DNA of 64,000 nt from Bacteroidota bacterium. Its GTDB lineage: Bacteria > Bacteroidota > Bacteroidia > NS11-12g > UBA9320. Of the stretch, positions 25,874 to 34,955 are shown piece after piece. Position 1 is the stretch's first letter. Every line of letters begins with the position of its first letter. Made by a program: the position numbers and the translations under genes. The stretch covers positions 1 to 64,000 of the forward strand of contig WGNA01000020.1 of assembly GCA_016124755.1 (NCBI GenBank). Reading direction: 5' to 3'. Under the pieces are notes generated by a model. The model saw nothing but the letters and a program-made list of their open reading frames with translations, did no database searches and was not told where the DNA came from.

Positions 25874-27592
25874 TCAATAACTCTTCTTAATAAAACTCAA
25901 AAATTTGATCGGGATGTTTTTTTGTGTGGATACGAGTTTAACATAAATTTTATACTCGCCTTCTATTGGAGGTGTGAAGGTTTTTGAAACGTTTCCGATG
26001 AAATTTCTTGAAACTGACACTCCGGATTTTCGGCCATCCGGATACTCGATATACGTGTACACATCGCATTGAATTGTGATGAGCACATCGGTAATGTATG
26101 TGCGGTTTTTATAAAAACGAGTTGAGAATGAAACCCACTCATCGTTTTCCTTAACTATAGTAATTCGCTCTGAATGAAATTCATATCCATACGCGGGTCG
26201 TCCGGATTTTAATTTATCGGTAGCCTTTTGGAGTGCATTATATTCACTCACCCGATTGTATTCCTCAAATTCCAGCGGAACGGGTTCTGTGAATTTCTTT
26301 TCCCGCATTTCTGTAACAATTTCATCCCACGACGGAATAATGTTCTTCTGAGTTGAATCGTAAAATTCCGGTGGATAACCACATACTTGATCTACGCAGA
26401 GTGTATCAACCAGAGGCCTCTTGTATTCTCCGTTGAAATAATGATTAAAATAATAATTCCCCGCTTCTATTTTACAACCATCACCATGAAAAACTCCGTT
26501 TTTAAAATTGCCTTCGTATTCCCAAACACCCTTATTATTTCCATTGTATCTCGCTCGTCCGAATCCGTTTTCACAATCGCCGCTAATGCAACCGTACTGA
26601 GGCATTACCACCGGTGTGTCGTGCGCACAAACGGGAAGATTTAACATCCTTCTATGCACCTCAATCTTTGTAATTGAATTTCTCCCGTATTCAAACCAAA
26701 TCGTTAATTCCAGATCGGCATAGTAATACCAAAACCACGTTATGTTTTCCGGATTCGATTTATATACGCCCAGATGTTTCAGAACCGCTGATTTTGTCAT
26801 GTCTGTTTTTAAACCAAATGGAAGTTCACCTCTGTAATCGTAAATCCCACCCATTACCAAGTGATCAATCAGTCTCTTATTGTCGGTGTGCAATTCCAGA
26901 TTACCACCGTTCCAATTAACATGGTAATATTTCGTTTTGTGATCTGAGTTTTCGGTGTATTCCAAAACCTCATATTTTTTTTTGAGATCTTCCAGAACAT
27001 CGGCTACCGGTCGGTTTACATCGCACAGCAAACAATCTCCCTCAAAGCAAACCGGTTTCGGTTTCACAAAACACGTCTTGCATTCTTCATAGATTTTTTT
27101 ATTGGGATCGGTTAAATGAATTTCTACCCGGCTGAGATCAAAATCTTTTTTTCTTTTTCGCTTTTTTCCGTTCCAGACATAGGTGCAACGGCTCATCATC
27201 CCGAACGCATTTTCTTCTAATACTATTTGATTATCCTTAATGAGATGAGGTGCTTTCAAATCTGCGCGACCGCTTGCTCTGGATTTATATGAATGTTGTA
27301 AACTCAGGTTTAAATACCAATAAGACGGGACATCGTACGGATCGTAAAAATATAAAGCGGTGATAATCCCGTTTTCAGCTTTGTAACCAATCTGATGCTC
27401 TTCGGTTACTTCTGATTTTTCCATTTTTACTAATTTGTTTTTTGCAATGAATTCCTGAACTAATTCATTGTTTTCCTGCATTCCTGGCAGACATTGAAGT
27501 CCAAGTCGTTTGCTAACAATTTGTGCTGAAACATTATAAAAGAAAAAGCACAAAAGAAAAGTGACAATAGTTTTAATGGTATTGTAAAGCAT
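25874..27592 (-). CDS. Secreted protein with MORN-like repeats, function unknown
   Basis: 572 residues with a signal peptide ending NVSAQ (24). The middle (about 335-385) holds MORN-type motifs (GFGRARYNGNN, GVWEYEGNFKNGVFHGDG). It is followed by a domain with RPAYGYEFHSERITIVKEND and a C-terminal beta-sandwich-like stretch ending PIKFLSFIKKSY. Several Cys pairs (KTCFVKPKPVCFEGDCLLC, about 175-190) suggest disulfides. No T9SS domain is seen at the end, so a periplasmic or outer-membrane location is likely. Divergent from the mnmH gene. Confidence 0.8.
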   Translation of the reverse strand: MLYNTIKTIVTFLLCFFFYNVSAQIVSKRLGLQCLPGMQENNELVQEFIAKNKLVKMEKSEVTEEHQIGYKAENGIITALYFYDPYDVPSYWYLNLSLQHSYKSRASGRADLKAPHLIKDNQIVLEENAFGMMSRCTYVWNGKKRKRKKDFDLSRVEIHLTDPNKKIYEECKTCFVKPKPVCFEGDCLLCDVNRPVADVLEDLKKKYEVLEYTENSDHKTKYYHVNWNGGNLELHTDNKRLIDHLVMGGIYDYRGELPFGLKTDMTKSAVLKHLGVYKSNPENITWFWYYYADLELTIWFEYGRNSITKIEVHRRMLNLPVCAHDTPVVMPQYGCISGDCENGFGRARYNGNNKGVWEYEGNFKNGVFHGDGCKIEAGNYYFNHYFNGEYKRPLVDTLCVDQVCGYPPEFYDSTQKNIIPSWDEIVTEMREKKFTEPVPLEFEEYNRVSEYNALQKATDKLKSGRPAYGYEFHSERITIVKENDEWVSFSTRFYKNRTYITDVLITIQCDVYTYIEYPDGRKSGVSVSRNFIGNVSKTFTPPIEGEYKIYVKLVSTQKNIPIKFLSFIKKSY

Positions 27593-27910
27593 AGATATGA
27601 AGTGGCAATCAAAAATAAGAGATGACGTGAATTATGGAAAACATTTTCTGAAGCATATCTGCAGGCTGGCGGATAACTTCCGGATCCTAAAAGCTTTCCG
27701 GTGAGGTGCGTTCGGGGTGGAAGTGGAAAAGGCAGTTGCAGGCCGGATTGCGCGTGACGAGAAAACAGCGAGCAGCGTAAGCTCGTTTGCGACGACAACA
27801 CGCACCGGAAGGGAACTGAATTTGAAACGGACGACCCGATAAAACGCCATAAAACAATTGCATTTTTGGCCGGTAAAAAATATGGCCGGTTTATGCGAAC
27901 TTCGCCGTTG
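27593..27910. other. GC-richer intergenic block between divergent genes
   Basis: About 320 bases without a supported gene. The part 27700-27840 is richer in G and C than its surroundings and includes AGCAGCGTAAGCTCGTTTGC with an AGC/GCT-arm hairpin. A minus-strand open frame crosses it and continues into mnmH, but has no start or composition to support it. It must contain the promoters of both divergent genes, though I see no clear TAnnTTTG box. Confidence 0.5.
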
Positions 27911-28948
27911 ATGTCGGTGCAAAAATACCTCGAGGTTGAAGCGTTTCTGGAATTATCTGCCAAACGGGTAATCTTAGATGTGCGTTCGCCTTTGGAGTAT
28001 GATGCCGGACATATTCCGGGTGCGGTTTCATTTCCGCTTTTTACGAATTCGGAGCGGGCAAAAGTCGGGACGACCTATAAACAAAAAGGTCGTGATGAAG
28101 CGATAAAAACCGGGTTGGAGTTTGTGGGTCCGAAACTCCGGCATTTTGTTGAAAAAGCACAGGAAATTTCGAATGGAAATAAATGTTTGATCCACTGCTG
28201 GCGGGGCGGTATGCGCAGTTCATCAATGGCTTGGCTTCTGTCGACCAGCGGCATGCAAATCGGTGTTTTAAATGGTGGGTATAAAGCCTACCGGAATTTT
28301 GCTTTGACCCATCTTGCGCTTCGAAAAAAACTTTTTGTGCTGAGTGGATTTACCGGTTCCGGAAAAACGGAAATATTAGAAGAACTCCGAAGAACCGGCG
28401 AGAATGTAGTGGATCTTGAAGGACTTGCTCACCACAAAGGGTCTGCATTTGGAAGTATAAATCAACCAAGTCAACCATCCACGGAAATGTTTCAGAATAT
28501 TCTTTTCACAGAAATCTGGAAAATAAATAAAGAGGAATTTATTTGGGTGGAAGACGAGGCGCAGATGGTTGGAACCGTTGCTATTCCCCGCGAATTTTAT
28601 GTGAATATCACAAATGGAAATTTAATCTGGATTAAACAGGATTTACAGCAGCGAATTCAGCGATTAGTAAAAGATTACGGCGATACAGATGTTGAAGAAT
28701 TAAAAAAACGGTTTGTTCAGATCACTAAGCGAATCGGATCTCTCGCAGTTTCGGAAGCCCTTGCATATCTCGATGAAAAGAATCTTGCGGCGGCGGCGGA
28801 GATTGCACTACATTATTATGATAAAGCTTATTTGCATTCTCATAAAAAAAGAAAAATAAAACCGGTTATTGAAATAAACGGTGTCGGAAAAACCAACCAC
28901 GAAATTGCGGAAGAACTCAAAAGATGGAAGCAGAAAAAATACGACTGA
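27911..28948 (+). CDS. mnmH: tRNA 2-selenouridine synthase
   Basis: 345 residues. It replaces the 2-thio group of the wobble uridine in certain tRNAs with selenium, using selenophosphate and a geranylated intermediate. The N-terminal rhodanese domain (VILDVRSPLEYDAGHIPGA) carries the catalytic Cys in CLIHCWRGGMRSSSMAW. The C-terminal domain has a P-loop, FTGSGKTEILEEL. The start at 27911 (MSVQKYLEVEAFLEL) puts about 17 residues before the rhodanese core, as in known MnmH; ATG 27893 and a TTG at 27866 are alternatives. Its end overlaps selD by 25 bases, matching the supply of selenophosphate by the next gene. Confidence 0.95.
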   Translation: MSVQKYLEVEAFLELSAKRVILDVRSPLEYDAGHIPGAVSFPLFTNSERAKVGTTYKQKGRDEAIKTGLEFVGPKLRHFVEKAQEISNGNKCLIHCWRGGMRSSSMAWLLSTSGMQIGVLNGGYKAYRNFALTHLALRKKLFVLSGFTGSGKTEILEELRRTGENVVDLEGLAHHKGSAFGSINQPSQPSTEMFQNILFTEIWKINKEEFIWVEDEAQMVGTVAIPREFYVNITNGNLIWIKQDLQQRIQRLVKDYGDTDVEELKKRFVQITKRIGSLAVSEALAYLDEKNLAAAAEIALHYYDKAYLHSHKKRKIKPVIEINGVGKTNHEIAEELKRWKQKKYD

Positions 28949-29967
28949 CCCAATTCAGTAAAGGCAGTGGATGTGGTTGTAAAATCGCCCCGGAATCGCT
29001 GGAAACACTGTTGAATCAGCTACCCAAATCCAAAATAAATCCGTATTTGATTATTGGTAATGAAAACCGTGATGATGCTGCTGTTTATGATTTGGGAAAT
29101 GACCGCTATTTAATTTCTACTGTTGATTTTTTTACTCCGATTGTTGACGACGCTTTTGATTTCGGAAGAATTGCCGCAGCAAATGCTATCAGTGATGTTT
29201 ATGCCATGGGTGGAAAACCGCTTTTTGCAACTGCTGTATTTGGCTGGCCGGTAGATAAACTTCCGATTCAATTGGGTAGCGAAGTTTTACGAGGCGGGCG
29301 AACCATTTGCGATCAGGCCGGAATTGTTATCGCCGGCGGACATAGTGTGGATTTGCCAGAACCGGTTTTTGGATTATCGGTAATCGGCGAGGTGAATAAA
29401 TCGCATTTAAAAACCAATGGAAATGCTCAACCCGGAGATCGTTTGTTTGTTACTAAACCCATAGGAACCGGAATGTTGAGCACGGCCATGAAAAGAGGAA
29501 TTTATAACTCAGAAGAATTGAAACCGGCAATTGATCAGATGACGACATTAAATTCTATCGGTGAATTTTTGGGTCGTTTTTCGGATGTTCATGCCCTGAC
29601 AGATATCACCGGATTTGGACTGCTGGGACATCTGTTAGAAATGTGCAACGCTTCCAATACTTCCGCAGAAGTCGTTTTTGATTTAATTCCGTTACTGCTT
29701 CCGGAAAAAATGGATCATTTGATTAATTCCTTTGTTTTTTCTGATAATACGATGCGGAATTACAAAGCACATCATCCGTTCTGTTCACCCATGGACGGGC
29801 GCAAACTCGGCATTATGTGCGACCCGCAAACGAACGGCGGTTTGTTGATTTCGGTTCAACCCGATTTCGCAGATACATTAATTAAAGAAGTAAAAAATAC
29901 CGGTTCAGAAATTTGGGAAGTTGGAAGGATGAAGGAGAGGGGAGAGTTGGTGGTGGAGTTGGTTTAG
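28924..29967 (+). CDS. selD: Selenide, water dikinase (selenophosphate synthase)
   Basis: 347 residues. Makes selenophosphate from selenide and ATP. The catalytic loop TQFSKGSGCGCK has Cys17 and Lys20 at the same positions as the well-studied enterobacterial enzyme; the residue is Cys, not selenocysteine. The AIRS-type core is evident (DDAAVYDLGNDRYLISTVDFFTP, AANAISDVYAMGG, IAGGHSVD). The gene overlaps mnmH by 25 bases. Its stop overlaps the stop of the convergent membrane protein gene by 3 bases. Confidence 0.97.
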   Translation: MEAEKIRLTQFSKGSGCGCKIAPESLETLLNQLPKSKINPYLIIGNENRDDAAVYDLGNDRYLISTVDFFTPIVDDAFDFGRIAAANAISDVYAMGGKPLFATAVFGWPVDKLPIQLGSEVLRGGRTICDQAGIVIAGGHSVDLPEPVFGLSVIGEVNKSHLKTNGNAQPGDRLFVTKPIGTGMLSTAMKRGIYNSEELKPAIDQMTTLNSIGEFLGRFSDVHALTDITGFGLLGHLLEMCNASNTSAEVVFDLIPLLLPEKMDHLINSFVFSDNTMRNYKAHHPFCSPMDGRKLGIMCDPQTNGGLLISVQPDFADTLIKEVKNTGSEIWEVGRMKERGELVVELV

Positions 29968-31451
29968 TTCATTTTTTGATATAAACTTACAGTGTCAGAC
30001 CCCATTATTTCCTGGTTTATTAATAAATAGTTTGCCGGAAACCACTCTTTAAGTTTTTCGTGTTTTTGTAGCATTCCTTCCGTTTGATTCTGTACGATGA
30101 ACTGAGGTGGATTTTTCCGGAAGCTGTTTACATAATTTTCAATCCTGTCAACTGCGAATTTGTCCTGTACCATGAAAAAAGTAAAGAAACTAACAGGTAT
30201 CGTCTGGTTGCTGATCATATCAGATTGAACATACATCTCGCACAGTTTCAACTCCTGAACGAAAAGTCCACTATCGCTTTTTTTCTTAGATTTAATCATT
30301 TCAACAGTTTGCTTATAAAATGGTTGGATTTCTTCAGATGTCTTCTTAGGCAGATTAATGAATAACACATAACCCGGAAGTAAGAATAATACAATCAATC
30401 CTGCCCATTCTAAATGTGTGGAATTAAACATTGCAGTTATCTTTTCAATTAGTATTTGTGATAACATAAAAATCAGAAAAATCATTGCAACTGATATTTG
30501 CATATAATAATGTTGAAACTGATAGCCAGATAATTGGATTGAATACCAGCCAATCAAGAATTCTGTTGCGAACAAAATGAAATAGAGTCGGTATTTCTTC
30601 ACCAATAATAAAACCGGTGTTAATATGAGAACAACGAACGCAATTGGAAAACTCCTTTCGAGCATTTCTTTAAAAAATATCCAGGCTTTGCTCAGTTTGT
30701 CAGAAAAGCTCATTTCCTGAAAACGGCTGTATTCAATATTATAAACCAGATGTTTATAGTAGTCCTGAAATGAACTTGTTAACCAAAGGTAAAGCACAAA
30801 TAGAATCCAAGGCATTAACCCTCCAAGTAGGAGAAAAGAGATATTTTTAGTTTTTTCTTTTCCTTGGAGTATTTGATAAATCAGAAAAACAATCCAACCA
30901 ATTGCCGAAAAAAAGTACGGCTCCTTGAAAAAGGTTGCTAATGAAAAAAAGAACAGCGAGAAAAAAATACCATGCAATCTCTGATTTTTATAAAAAGTAA
31001 AACAATAATATATTCCAGCCAACATACAGGTTGTAGCATACTCTTCAGTAAAGTTACCTCCCTGATATATTTCTGAAAAATAAAACCAAAAGCAAAAAAA
31101 CAATGAGGAAGTATGAGAAAGAAAATGATTATTAAAAATATTAACCGCTATTTTAAAAAATAACAAAATATTCATTAGACCAAAAAGCCATTGCAGGATC
31201 CAAATCGAATTCTGACTCACACCAAACGCTTTAAATGCAAGTGCATCAATGGCGTAAACCCCGATTGGCTTGGCATCCCAAACCTCCTTGTACAGCACTT
31301 TACCCTTGCTCAAATGCAAGCCAATCGCTTGAAATGCCTGACTGTCGTAATCTACAAATCCTCCAAATACTTTAAAGTAAAAGAGAATGGAAAAAATTAC
31401 AAATAGTAAAACTACTCCCCATTTTGATGAATTCGGTGAAATATCTTTCAT
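29964..31451 (-). CDS. GT39-like glycosyltransferase membrane protein
   Basis: 495 residues with roughly ten to twelve hydrophobic helices. The first extracytoplasmic loop reads DYDSQAFQAIGLHLSKGKVLY and VWDAKPIGVYAID, with paired acidic residues. This matches the dolichyl-phosphate-mannose-type (GT39/PMT-like) glycosyltransferases that use lipid-linked sugars. The soluble C-terminal part (about 385-495) would lie in the periplasm. It begins 1 base after the stop of the large T9SS protein gene on the same strand, so the two are co-transcribed and the enzyme may glycosylate or help process that protein or a surface polymer. Confidence 0.82.
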   Translation of the reverse strand: MKDISPNSSKWGVVLLFVIFSILFYFKVFGGFVDYDSQAFQAIGLHLSKGKVLYKEVWDAKPIGVYAIDALAFKAFGVSQNSIWILQWLFGLMNILLFFKIAVNIFNNHFLSHTSSLFFCFWFYFSEIYQGGNFTEEYATTCMLAGIYYCFTFYKNQRLHGIFFSLFFFSLATFFKEPYFFSAIGWIVFLIYQILQGKEKTKNISFLLLGGLMPWILFVLYLWLTSSFQDYYKHLVYNIEYSRFQEMSFSDKLSKAWIFFKEMLERSFPIAFVVLILTPVLLLVKKYRLYFILFATEFLIGWYSIQLSGYQFQHYYMQISVAMIFLIFMLSQILIEKITAMFNSTHLEWAGLIVLFLLPGYVLFINLPKKTSEEIQPFYKQTVEMIKSKKKSDSGLFVQELKLCEMYVQSDMISNQTIPVSFFTFFMVQDKFAVDRIENYVNSFRKNPPQFIVQNQTEGMLQKHEKLKEWFPANYLLINQEIMGSDTVSLYQKMN

Positions 31452-31452
31452 C

Positions 31453-34400
31453 TTATTCTTTTACAATTAATCGATTGACAACAATATCGTTTACCGTAAT
31501 TTTAATCAGATATGTTCCCGGTATTAAGCCAGATACATTCAAGAAAAATTTGTTCTCGTTGATCATACTGCTGCTAAGTAAGGTTTTTCCTGCCAAATCA
31601 CATAATTCCACTTCCTTGATCGCAGTGTTTTCCGCTGTTTCTATTTTCAAAATCTGGTTCACAGGGTTGGGAAAACATTTGACCACAAAGGTTTCTGGAA
31701 CAGATTGATTCTGCACTGAGCTAATTCCACCATTTGAACGTGAGTTGTTTTTATATAATGAAATTAATGGGTTTTCACTCCAACTATAGCATCCAAATAT
31801 TCTGGAACACAGCAAATAATCGGGTTTGTATTTGTTGACCTTAAGTAAAGCGTAATTGGTTTTGTGCGCATTTTTCTGATTCAAATTCCAGGAACTTATT
31901 GAATGAATATTACCATCTGGTCTGGCGTTCCAAATCCAATCCCATATAAGATCGCCACTAACACTTTTCAACTGCATTGCTGTTGCCCAGGCTGCATCGC
32001 CACCTGACTGGATGAAAAATAAATCATCCGTTTTATCTCCATTTAAATCCCCATATAAAAGTTGATCTGTGCTTCTTAGAGGAAGTTGCCAACCGCCAAT
32101 TTCGCGATGAACAGCAGACCAGATTTTAATCCAATTCCCCGTTTCAAAAGAAAATATTGCAGCCGTTGTATCACTAATGAATAATAAATCATCTCGCCCA
32201 TCTTCATTAAAATCTGCGGATATTATCTTTCCGGATTTCAGTTTCTGAAATACACCGGAACCATAGTCTGACCACAAATCCCATTGAAAATCAGCATTCT
32301 TTAATGCAAACTCAGTTATCCATCCGGATTTATTAAAGGCAATGAGCTGATCAGATTGACTTCCAATAAAATCGCCAGGAATAAAGTTCTCCCGGTACAG
32401 ATTGAAATGATCATCCGGAGCGGATTCCCATATTTTTATCCAATCCGAAATTCCTTCATTATATTCAAAGTCGGTTTTAAATCCGGTAACCGGATCATAA
32501 CCAAAGATTTCATCTTTCCCGTTTCCATTGAAATCCCCAATCACAATGTTTTTGTTGAACTTCCTCAGCGGGTGATTTTTATCACCATTATTACTCCAGA
32601 TCCAATCCCAATCAGATCGTGATTCGTTGAAGCTATGCATTGAAATCCAGGCATCGTCCTTTCTTCCTTGTACCAAAAGAATTTGCTCGGTGCCACGACC
32701 CAAAAAATCACCGGTTAATATTGTATCCGTTGAGTGAAGTGTGGCTCCACCTAATTCGCCAGTTGCGTTATTGGTCCAAATTTCCTCCCATATATCATCA
32801 ATGGAAGTAACGGTTTTCGTGATAAAACGAATTACCTGTACATCCAGCGGAGAAAAGGCCAATTTAATTTTGTGATTTTCGAATGCAACCTTTCTGTTTT
32901 TTGAAGGGTTCCCGGTTGAATATTCTGTTTTGCTTCTGCCAACCTTGTAATAAGCACCGTGAATATCTGTTTCATCCGTAAATAAAAATTCTATTGAGTC
33001 AGCATTTGCAATTGCAGGATTTCCAAGGTTCGAAAGATCAAGTTCAACTTCCTCTACATAATCTGGTAAAGGATTCGAAATAATCATTACCACTTCACCT
33101 TTGGGATTTTGATTTATGGTATATCGAAGACCATAAAATTCATCAATACGTTCATCGGTTATTCCGGGAATATTTCTCATGTATACTTCCGGTTTAGGCA
33201 CAATACAGTTATCGTCGGAATGTCCTTTTTTTACATAAATAGTTGTGGAAATTCTGCCGATAAAACCCTGGTTTGAAAGCCAGTTAAGTTCGCGGCAAAG
33301 TGGCGCCACAAATGCGTTATAGCTCTCCGGAAAATATTCTCTTTTATAAGGATGTTCCATTTGACCCTGAATATAAATCCCCAAAGAGTCGTTGTGCACT
33401 GAATCGGTAACGGTTGGATTCCAATTTGGAAATTTCCAGAATATTATTCCGTTTGTACCGTGAATAATTGAAGTATATGCCTGAAACCAAAGAGCGTTTC
33501 CATTCCTTTTATCTTCTTTGTCATTATGAGTTAAATCGGAATGAAGAAACCATGCCCCGGCTACATGATTTTTATCCCCCAGATATCCCACAATATTGTT
33601 ATATACAGCCGGATTTGAAGTATCCGAAATTCCGGGATTTCTAAAGAAAACACTCCCATAGCCCCATTCATCAATGTTGAGACCTTCGATTTCTAATTTA
33701 TAATATTGTTTTGCAAAATCAATCGTCATGTATCGGCTGAGATAATGCTTTCTCTGAAAAGTTCGGGAGGTATCAAAAAGCAAAAATCGACTGTGTCTTT
33801 TTGAATCATGAATTTGATCCAGACTTATTGTATAAGACGAATTGATAAAAGCACTTGGACGAGTAGGCATGCTGTCGGGAATGATGTAGTGGAATGGCCT
33901 GTAAGGACCATGATTGGGATTCCAGAAAGTATCCAGAAACGTTTGATATGGATCAATCGGCCCACCGTGGTCGGCTTCGCTAACTGCTGCAATAACTTCA
34001 ACACCCGAGTGAAGATTCCACTTATTAAGTGTATCGCTGAAATCGGAAATTGCCTTTGGAGGACAGCTACAAAATACGCATCCTGATTCAATATTATTTG
34101 GATTCTGATCACAGTATCTGCCATTTATTAATGTGCTGAATGCGTGATTTGCAGAAGGTTCTTCTCCAATCTGTAACCCCCAAAGCCCTCTGTTATATTT
34201 TGGATTTGACAAAACTTTTGAGTAGGTATTCCAAAGGTTTGGCCGATAACTTCCTTTTGGAGGATTGGTTATAAATCCACCCTCAACAGCTCCGGACCAA
34301 ATTTTACTGGTGCCCGTATTTGTCGGAAGAAATTCCCCTTTGTAATCAAAAATGATCCGGATGTTATTATTCATCGCGATTGTTAGTTGCTGTCGCGCAG

Positions 34401-34713
34401 ATAAGGTGTCAGGCCCATCATAGATCAACACCATATTAATTCCATCTTCTCTAAAAATATTAAAAACCGATGAGGCAATTTTATGAGTTCCCACATCAAT
34501 GCTATCCAATAACTGATCTGCCGGAAGAGGCTTTGAATATTTATGAAGAATATACCATCTGTCTGCTGTGTGAGGATCGTTATGGGCTGAAGTAAATTTA
34601 TCAACGGATCGCTGGTAAGTATACATCCCAATCGTAAAATTGTCCGGAGTATAATTTTGGGCTGACAGGTTGCTGCCAACAATCAGGAACAGAACAATAT
34701 TTATGATCTTCAT
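31453..34713 (-). CDS. Large T9SS cargo: glycoside-hydrolase-like domain plus FG-GAP repeats
   Basis: 1086 residues. The signal peptide ends NLSAQ (19). Residues 25-460 look like a (beta/alpha)8 hydrolase: IRIIFDYKGEF, GLWGLQIGEEPS, GLNIDEWGYG and GIIFWKFPNW supply conserved-looking acids and Trp. After a beta domain come at least four FG-GAP/VCBS-like calcium-binding motifs (GDFNGNGKDEIFGYD, ADFNEDGRDDLLFIS, GDLNGDKTDDLFF; about 650-960), then a T9SS type A sorting domain (CFPNPVNQ, LCDLAGKTLL, GTYLIKI). It is expected at the cell surface, perhaps acting on polysaccharide; no family named with certainty. Confidence 0.85.
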   Translation of the reverse strand: MKIINIVLFLIVGSNLSAQNYTPDNFTIGMYTYQRSVDKFTSAHNDPHTADRWYILHKYSKPLPADQLLDSIDVGTHKIASSVFNIFREDGINMVLIYDGPDTLSARQQLTIAMNNNIRIIFDYKGEFLPTNTGTSKIWSGAVEGGFITNPPKGSYRPNLWNTYSKVLSNPKYNRGLWGLQIGEEPSANHAFSTLINGRYCDQNPNNIESGCVFCSCPPKAISDFSDTLNKWNLHSGVEVIAAVSEADHGGPIDPYQTFLDTFWNPNHGPYRPFHYIIPDSMPTRPSAFINSSYTISLDQIHDSKRHSRFLLFDTSRTFQRKHYLSRYMTIDFAKQYYKLEIEGLNIDEWGYGSVFFRNPGISDTSNPAVYNNIVGYLGDKNHVAGAWFLHSDLTHNDKEDKRNGNALWFQAYTSIIHGTNGIIFWKFPNWNPTVTDSVHNDSLGIYIQGQMEHPYKREYFPESYNAFVAPLCRELNWLSNQGFIGRISTTIYVKKGHSDDNCIVPKPEVYMRNIPGITDERIDEFYGLRYTINQNPKGEVVMIISNPLPDYVEEVELDLSNLGNPAIANADSIEFLFTDETDIHGAYYKVGRSKTEYSTGNPSKNRKVAFENHKIKLAFSPLDVQVIRFITKTVTSIDDIWEEIWTNNATGELGGATLHSTDTILTGDFLGRGTEQILLVQGRKDDAWISMHSFNESRSDWDWIWSNNGDKNHPLRKFNKNIVIGDFNGNGKDEIFGYDPVTGFKTDFEYNEGISDWIKIWESAPDDHFNLYRENFIPGDFIGSQSDQLIAFNKSGWITEFALKNADFQWDLWSDYGSGVFQKLKSGKIISADFNEDGRDDLLFISDTTAAIFSFETGNWIKIWSAVHREIGGWQLPLRSTDQLLYGDLNGDKTDDLFFIQSGGDAAWATAMQLKSVSGDLIWDWIWNARPDGNIHSISSWNLNQKNAHKTNYALLKVNKYKPDYLLCSRIFGCYSWSENPLISLYKNNSRSNGGISSVQNQSVPETFVVKCFPNPVNQILKIETAENTAIKEVELCDLAGKTLLSSSMINENKFFLNVSGLIPGTYLIKITVNDIVVNRLIVKE

Positions 34714-34730
34714 GGTTCGATGTTGATTAA

Positions 34731-34738
34731 CAAATTTA
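34731..34738 (-). promoter_or_regulatory. -7 box (TAAATTTG on minus strand) for the 31453-34713 gene
   Basis: Exact TAnnTTTG match 17 bases before the ATG at 34713. An ATTG lies 17 bases further upstream (34756-34759) as a possible -33 element. Position and spacing suit a Bacteroidota housekeeping promoter driving the cargo and glycosyltransferase pair. Confidence 0.5.
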
Positions 34739-34955
34739 TAGAAGACATCTCAATTCAATCTCACATTTCTCACATTCTCAGCTAGTGCATTGTCATTACA
34801 GAGCATCCGAAGAATTCACACATTTGCTAAAAAAATAAATGACACAAAGAAATTTGTGAAACAATCCATGTTTTTGCTATCCGCAGCATTCCACATTTTT
34901 TCTTTTCCTCCATTTCAATTTCAAAACTATATTGCTGCAAAATCAACTACCTGCA

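Noticed and set aside
27632-27963. Minus-strand frames across the mnmH upstream region
   Set aside because: They run into mnmH on the opposite strand and lack a plausible start. The composition is that of a GC-richer intergenic block.
28924-28990. Selenocysteine in SelD
   Set aside because: The catalytic residue is encoded by a Cys codon and no in-frame TGA occurs there.
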